A DNA stretch of 64,000 nucleotides from Gymnogyps californianus (taxonomy: Eukaryota > Chordata > Aves > Accipitriformes > Cathartidae). Shown here piece after piece: positions 59,101-64,000 of this stretch. Position 1 is the stretch's first letter. Every line of letters starts with the position of its first letter. Location of the stretch: assembly GCF_018139145.2 (NCBI RefSeq), contig NW_026114235.1, positions 124,001 through 188,000 on the forward strand, in the 5' to 3' direction. Position numbers and translations under genes: made by a program. The notes beneath the pieces were generated by a model, which was given only the letters and a program-made list of their open reading frames with translations, was not told the origin of the DNA and made no database searches.

Positions 59101-62100
59101 TTTCTTTACAGTTAATAGATTTTTTCCTACTAACACACTTCTAGTATCTACATTTCAAAAATCAGAATTCTGGCAGTTATTTAAGGTATGGTTATTTAAA
59201 AATTATTATTAAAAAATGATCTGCTTTTTTCTTCAAAGAATACCTATGGTCTATGCAGTATTAGCCAATAAAATGCACTTTGCATTATTTTTTATTTTAA
59301 AATATTTCTTGTGTTTATTAGCAGCTGATTGATTTATGCATGTACTAAGTGCTTCTGGAATAGAGTTTGCAGATTTGATCTTACAGTGCTGCACAATGTG
59401 TTACAGAGCTGTGATTCAGCCCTTGGCTTGGCAGTAAGGAATGAAATAAAAAATATGAAAAAAAGGAGACCCAACTCCCCATATATACAAAAGATATAAA
59501 ATAAATTAACATTTACCATGTTTTCTAAATTGCTTTCTAGAATCTAATAACTTCTTTAATAGACATAACAGCATGACTGCTTAATAGCATTTATTTTCCA
59601 TTGTTGCTTTAGTGTCTTATTTCTGGCCAAATCCTGGTTCCAGGCCAGACCCCAAATAACACTGCCTAGAGTGGAAGTGCAGTACCTTCCCAGTTTGCCA
59701 TTTGGGAAGAGAAGTGCTGTAGAAGTTGCAGTAGTCTTATGGCCTGCATCTTGCTCAATTTGTTTCAGGCACTTAGCCCTTCCTCCTGCTGAATGAAGCC
59801 ATTGCCTCCATTCGTCTACTGAAAATAATCACCTATCTTATGGTGAATTCAGTTATGCAGATTTTGTTCTGCCTGTCTTTGGAGCTACAGCCTCCCTGAG
59901 CATTTAATCATCAACATCCATTCCTCACAAGCTCCTTCTTTTCCATGCAGAGGTTTACCGCTTCTAACATGGGGTGTGTATTCAGAGCACTGCACCTCCA
60001 TGCAGCAGTCAAGAGGTCTGTCCATCACACATCCCATCCCAGAATCTTCATCAGCATGATCAGTTATGATGCAGCCATTCACCCCAAATTCATCTTGTTC
60101 CAGTTAATTTTCCTGAAGTACTCCTTCCAACACCTGGCTATCTTTATTACAGACCCTTATCCCAAGCTTTTAATCTCCAAAATTATTTTTTGCCAAATCC
60201 TGGTTCCAGGACAGAGCCCAGAAAATCAACAATTCTGGCCATTGTTTAGTGGAGAGGAAATGGGATCCTTTCCCCAGTTTCCATTTGGGAGGAGAGGTGC
60301 TATTGGCCCAAGAAATTTCCTTCATGATTTGATGATCGTACCAGCAGGTTCTGTGTTCTGCAGATTTCCCTCTCAGAGAAAATTCTTTTTATTTTAACTG
60401 TCTTCCTCCTTTCCAGTCAGCTTCACTATCATCCTATAGTTCTTTTTGCTTTTGGCAGCTCTCCCAGAATGCTGGGCTGAAAGCAGAATGAAACCACACT
60501 GATTCTGTGGTTTCCAGAAGAGACCAAGGCTCCTTATTACATATTTCATGCAGCTGTGCTTTCTTGGCCATCTCTCTCACTTCCCCAGCTAAATCCCAGT
60601 CTTTTTTATCCATTAGCACATATGGATTTCTAAGATGATCAGGTCAATGACTCATTGTACACACTTGTTAGAGGGGATCATTTTGGAGGTGCTTGGCAGT
60701 GAAGTGGTCTGGTTCAGTTTGGGTGTATTGGAATGCAGAATTACTTCTCTTGCCATTGGAAAGAATAGGTGTTTCTATTTTATGCCTTCTTGAATACTGG
60801 TAAGCAGCTTTTAATGCTAAAATACACTAATTTATCAATATCCAAATTGTATACATCACAAATCACCTTTAAATATGTTCACTTTTAGTAAACCTGTACT
60901 TTCTTCTGGGCTCTGTCATCTGTGTGACTGTGTATATGTGTGTGGGTATATATGTATATTTTGATACATACGTGTATACAGAGAAAATACTGATGCTTTC
61001 ATATATCATTTTTTCAAAATATAAAAGTAATTATGATGATTCACAACCAATCTTTGCAATATAAATTCCCAAAAGACCTTAAATCACTATTAGAATATGT
61101 ATCACCCTATTTGCACAAAGGAAATGCGTGGTTAGAACCCCTTACTCTACATTTCAAGGTGCACAGAGAGCAACAGAAATGTGTTAAAGGAGTCTGTAGC
61201 TCTGTGAATTCTCGGAGCTGGCTCCTGGTGCACCTCTGCAAATTCTATAGAAGTGAAGTGCTTTCTTTGTGATAATTATAAACATGTGCTTTAGAAATTA
61301 GAAGTCAGATCTCACCAAACTTTATGCATTGAGGAACTGTTAGTGTGACTTAGTGTCACAGGTTTTTATACAAAGAATGAAATAGCTCTCCCTGTCCAGA
61401 TGGCTGCCCCCATCTCATCCCTGCCTTCCAGTTCCTTTTGTGTGCAGGTGTTAGTCCAATTACATTTCCTGACACCTGATAGCTGTGTTTAGCTGTGGTT
61501 TCTAGATCACAGATTTTTCAGTGGATCCAGTGAAAATGGTAGGGAAGTGAACGCAGCAATTCCAATTATACCCAAAGTTTGCATTCTAGATGCAGGGAGA
61601 CCACTTTTGCTCTGAATATTACTGCATTAAGAGAAACAAGAAAACAAAGAATAACAAAACCAGAGTTTCTAACAGAGAACATGTGGCATAGGTTCCTTCT
61701 GTACCATAGAGAATGGACTCTCCCTCATTCAGCAGCAGCGGTTCCTACAGATCAGGGTACTTTAAGAAACCTCCATGCAGGAAGAAATAGGAACTGCTGC
61801 ACTGCAACTCTGATGTTTGGGGTTGTGCAATTTGAACAAGCTTGCCGGGTTCATACCTTTTTTAGTCCCTGGGGTTGAGACATGCTGACAGAATTAACTA
61901 AGGGCTTTGCACAGCTAATCGCTCATCCTGAATTTGTCTTGAAAGAATGGTAAAAGGATGCGGCTGGGTTGAAGATGTCGTGTCTAATTTGGCTGACCAC
62001 TTCTCTCCCTGTTTCATTGGCTAGTCTGGTAGTTCACCTCATACCTTTTCCAAGCCTCTTTTATGGGTATGAATCTCACTGTATCACTGCCAGGTTTGCA

Positions 62101-62289
62101 TTTTTGTAAATGCTAAAATTCACTTCAGTATGTGGCTCTTTTATACTTCATCTTGAGGGAGTGATATGGCAGCATTCCAACACCGGAGAAAAACATAGAG
62201 TGAAAATGAAAAAAAGCCTTGAGCACACAAATATTTACAGCAAAGCTGTGCATTCTTACTTGGTATAGGCTTTCCTGACACTGTGATAC
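47190..62289. other. 15 kb of AT-rich non-coding DNA
   Basis: No LTR, recent LINE or convincing exon recognised. Open frames are short and without family features. The longest, 59945-60397 (150 codons, plus), has biased, UTR-like composition and matches nothing I know. A diverged direct duplication lies at 59630-59740 and 60188-60305. A TG/TA-rich tract is at 60925-60980. The stretch could be an intron of a large gene or a gene desert. Confidence 0.55.
59630..60305. repeat. Diverged direct duplication (two units of about 110 bp)
   Basis: Both units begin CCAAATCCTGGTTCCAGG. Both later have CCCAGTTT..CCATTTGGGA.GAGA.GTGCT. Units are at about 59630-59740 and 60188-60305. It could be two copies of an old repeat or a local duplication. 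Confidence 0.6.
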
Positions 62290-62362
62290 TGTATTGGGTC
62301 TAGCTGAGACGGAGTTAATTTTCCCCATAGCAGCCCTCATAGTGCTGTGCTCTGTATCGGTA
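62290..62362 (+). mobile_element. LTR family F, 5' fragment, interrupted by provirus
   Basis: The first 73 bp of family F (TGTATTGGGTCTAGCTGAGA to GCTCTGTATCGGTA). It is cut by the family-A provirus; any remainder would lie beyond the window on the far side of the insertion. Confidence 0.85.
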
Positions 62363-62954
62363 TGTCCTGGTTTTGGCTGGGACAGAGTTAACTCTCTTCT
62401 TAGTAGCTGGTACAGTGCTGTGTTTTGGATTTAGTGTGAGAATGATGATGATAACACTCTGATGTTTTAGTTGTTGCTAAGTAGCGCTTATCCTAAGTTA
62501 AGGACTTTTCAGTTTCCCATGCTCTGCCAGCAAGCAGGTGTGCAAGAAGCTGGGAGGGAGCAGAGCCAGGGCAGCTGACCTGAACTAGCCAAAGGGGTAT
62601 TCCATACCATGGAACGTCATGCCCAGTATATAAACAGGGGGGAGTTGGCCGGGAGGCGCGGATCGCTGCTCTGGCATCGGTCAGTGGGTGGTGAGCAATT
62701 GCATTGTGCATCACTGGTTTTTTTTTCTTCCCCCCCCTTCCTTTTTTTTGTTATATACCTTTTCATTGCTATTATTATTATTATATTTCATTATTACTAT
62801 TGTTAGTATTATATTTTACTTTAGTTATTAAACTGTTCTTATCTCAACCCACGAGTTTTACTTTTTTTTCCCTTTCCTCCTCCTCACCCCACTGGGAGGG
62901 GGAGGGGAAGCGGCTGCGTGGTGCTGAGTTGCTGGCTGGGGTTAAACCACGACA
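62363..62954 (+). mobile_element. 5' LTR (family A) of a well-preserved provirus
   Basis: 592 bp, TGTCCTGGTTTTGGCTGGGA to GGTTAAACCACGACA. TATA box AGTATATAAAC near 62625; TTATTAAACTG near 62825. A primer-binding site and a long open internal frame follow. The left flank is CGGTA (62358-62362); the matching right copy should follow the 3' LTR outside the window. Confidence 0.95.
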
Positions 62955-62961
62955 GCCTTTT

Positions 62962-62979
62962 TGGCGCCCAACGTGGGGC
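62962..62979 (+). promoter_or_regulatory. Primer-binding site, tRNA-Lys(1,2) type
   Basis: TGGCGCCCAACGTGGGGC, seven bases after the LTR. It equals the site used by tRNA-Lys(1,2)-primed retroviruses (from memory of the sequence). It is intact, unlike the decayed sites at 21693 and 34252. Confidence 0.9.
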
Positions 62980-63074
62980 TCGAAGGGTTGAGATAACGAT
63001 GGATCTGATCAGAGTGTGTTAAAACAAACTTGTTATAAGTATTCATTGTATTGGTTTGACAGTTACTGGTTACA

Positions 63075-64000
63075 ATGTGGGTTCTTTTGCTCTCAAAGTT
63101 GGTGTTGTGGTTCTTGAAGTTGCATTATGTAATGCCCTACTTGCAGTATATGCTCCCTGTTGTGCTGTTTATCATCTGTGGGAACTGGGCCAGAGTTATC
63201 ATGTTGTTGTTGTTGTTTGTAACAGTGGTTTATGATATGATAGAAGTGCAAGCCGTGAAACTAATCGGGTGTTTGTACTCGGCACTGTTGTCACCTCTGT
63301 ACTTCGGGAGCCACCTATGGGAGACTATTAATAATTGTACCTTTTACCTTTTCTCCTCTGGGAGCCAATCTATGGAGGAGACATCTCCGTACTTCGGGTG
63401 CTATCATCTCCTAGAGAATATTAATAACTGCACTTTCTCCCTTTTCTCCTCGGGGAGCCAACCTATTGGGGAGACATCTTCCCACATCTTCCTTTTCTCT
63501 GCCAGGTTAATTGCAATAGCATTGAAGGAGTTTGTAAATTTTGAATATCCTTGGGATGTTGAACTTAGTATGGTCCTATTGCTGGGAATCAGCCTGTTCC
63601 TGAATGTGATTCAGATCTTGTCTAGGGTTAAACAACTATTTAAAAATACCACCCAGAGATCAACTCCCACAACTGCAGCTACTCCAACTCTGGTGACAGG
63701 CACTGCAGCTACTCAAACTCTGGCAACAGGTACTGCGGCTACTCAAACTCTGGCGACAGGCACTGCGGCTACTCAAACCCCAGTGACAAGCAGTGTGGCT
63801 ACTCAAACTCTGGCGACAGCTACTGCAGCTACTCTAATCCCTATGACAAGCACTGTGGCTACTCAAACCCCAGCAACAGGCACTGTGGCTACTCAGACCT
63901 TGGCAATGGATGATGCAGCTGAACTAGAGAACCAACCAGTGCCAATATCAGTCGCCCCTATACAGAAGAAGAAATACTCAAAAAAGACAGCTCGCTTAGC
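63075..64000 (+). CDS. Intact proviral leader/gag-type ORF with membrane segments and Thr/Ala repeats (runs off window)
   Basis: From ATG 63075 the frame is open without a stop to the window edge, 308 codons. Parts in order: a hydrophobic N-terminus (MWVLLLSKLVLWFLKL), further hydrophobic stretches at about residues 25-50 (YMLPVVLFIICGNW, VIMLLLLFVTVVY), a tandemly duplicated unit of 30-31 residues (about 76-136; each holds INNCTF, with the sequon N-C-T, and FSSGSQ), another membrane-type helix at about 167-182 (VLLLGISLFLNVIQIL), a linker, eight 10-residue Thr/Ala repeats (about 200-279), and a basic stretch PIQKKKYSKKTARL at the edge. I take it as the amino-terminal part of this provirus's first gene. 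The basic end is where I would expect gag-type sequence to begin. A lumenal or extracellular loop followed by a mucin-like repeat is unusual for gag and suggests a membrane-targeted leader. No known family assigned. This is the least decayed protein-coding segment in the window. Confidence 0.7.
   Translation, partial: MWVLLLSKLVLWFLKLHYVMPYLQYMLPVVLFIICGNWARVIMLLLLFVTVVYDMIEVQAVKLIGCLYSALLSPLYFGSHLWETINNCTFYLFSSGSQSMEETSPYFGCYHLLENINNCTFSLFSSGSQPIGETSSHIFLFSARLIAIALKEFVNFEYPWDVELSMVLLLGISLFLNVIQILSRVKQLFKNTTQRSTPTTAATPTLVTGTAATQTLATGTAATQTLATGTAATQTPVTSSVATQTLATATAATLIPMTSTVATQTPATGTVATQTLAMDDAAELENQPVPISVAPIQKKKYSKKTARL
63300..63482 (+). repeat. Tandem duplication of 90-93 bp within the leader ORF
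   Basis: Units 63300-63389 and 63390-63482 both begin TACTTCGGG, contain ATTAATAA(T/C)TG and end with GGGAGCCAA..GGAGACATCT. The second has one extra codon. The frame is kept. Confidence 0.9.
63672..63911 (+). repeat. Eight tandem 30-bp units within the leader ORF
   Basis: Eight in-frame units of 10 codons (type TAATQTLATG). Variants such as SVATQTLATA, TAATLIPMTS and TVATQTPATG are mostly Thr, Ala, Val and Gln. The length is a multiple of three throughout and no unit carries a stop. Confidence 0.93.

Noticed and set aside
59945..60397. A 150-codon plus-strand frame as a host gene.
   Set aside because: No recognisable domain, no splice or codon evidence, and composition like its non-coding surroundings.
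1..64000. CRISPR arrays, bacterial operons, rRNA or tRNA genes.
   Set aside because: No regular spaced repeats, no ribosome-binding-site gene packing and no cloverleaf or rRNA core seen. The content is vertebrate.

Overview
The window is vertebrate genomic DNA, almost certainly from a bird. It carries CR1 LINE fragments, including the esterase-type ORF1 and the CR1 reverse transcriptase, and a dense set of retroviral LTRs of types I associate with avian genomes. All protein-coding sequence I can support belongs to mobile or viral elements. I found no convincing host exon, tRNA, rRNA or CRISPR array. The rest is AT-rich, non-coding, intron-like or intergenic DNA. All family names are my recognition from the sequence alone; no database was searched.

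Layout. 1-3274: a CR1 element on the minus strand (reverse transcriptase, then an SGNH-esterase ORF1), split by a mosaic LTR block and by two solo LTRs that still have perfect 5-bp target duplications (GGGAC, ATACT). 3275-4349: a full-length solo LTR of family B (about 1.1 kb, long repetitive U3). 4786-6751: the most unusual locus. It holds three collinear decayed genes: a basic-tailed protein, a capsid-like protein of about 437 codons, and an adenain-like cysteine protease. They look like the morphogenesis block of a Polinton/Maverick (adintovirus-like) DNA virus. 7218-13758: nested and solo LTRs (families C, D, E, B, F, G). 18446-24502: more LTR fragments and a 2.5-kb palindromic provirus, made of two family-B LTRs in inverted orientation around a spacer with a primer-binding site. 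The whole unit is flanked by one CATAC duplication, inside a reverse-oriented repeat-rich LTR (H). 25039-34243: further solo, nested and truncated LTRs and CR1 scraps. 33653-36440: a deleted provirus with 5' LTR, primer-binding site, hydrophobic leader ORF, the C-terminal part of reverse transcriptase, and RNase H. 36500-47189: old CR1 pieces and scattered family-A LTRs. 47190-62289: about 15 kb of AT-rich DNA with no recognised gene. 62363-64000: the 5' end of a well-preserved provirus (LTR, primer-binding site, intact open frame) that runs off the window.

Relations. LTR families A, B and F use similar downstream (R/U5) modules with different upstream (U3) modules. A and F share a promoter-proximal block. 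Primer-binding sites beside A, B and F copies are near-identical and of the tRNA-Lys type. Both proviruses that keep their 5' internal region start with a hydrophobic leader ORF instead of starting directly with a recognisable gag. Target duplications are 5 bp for A, B and F, and 4 bp for D and E, so at least two retroviral lineages have built this region.
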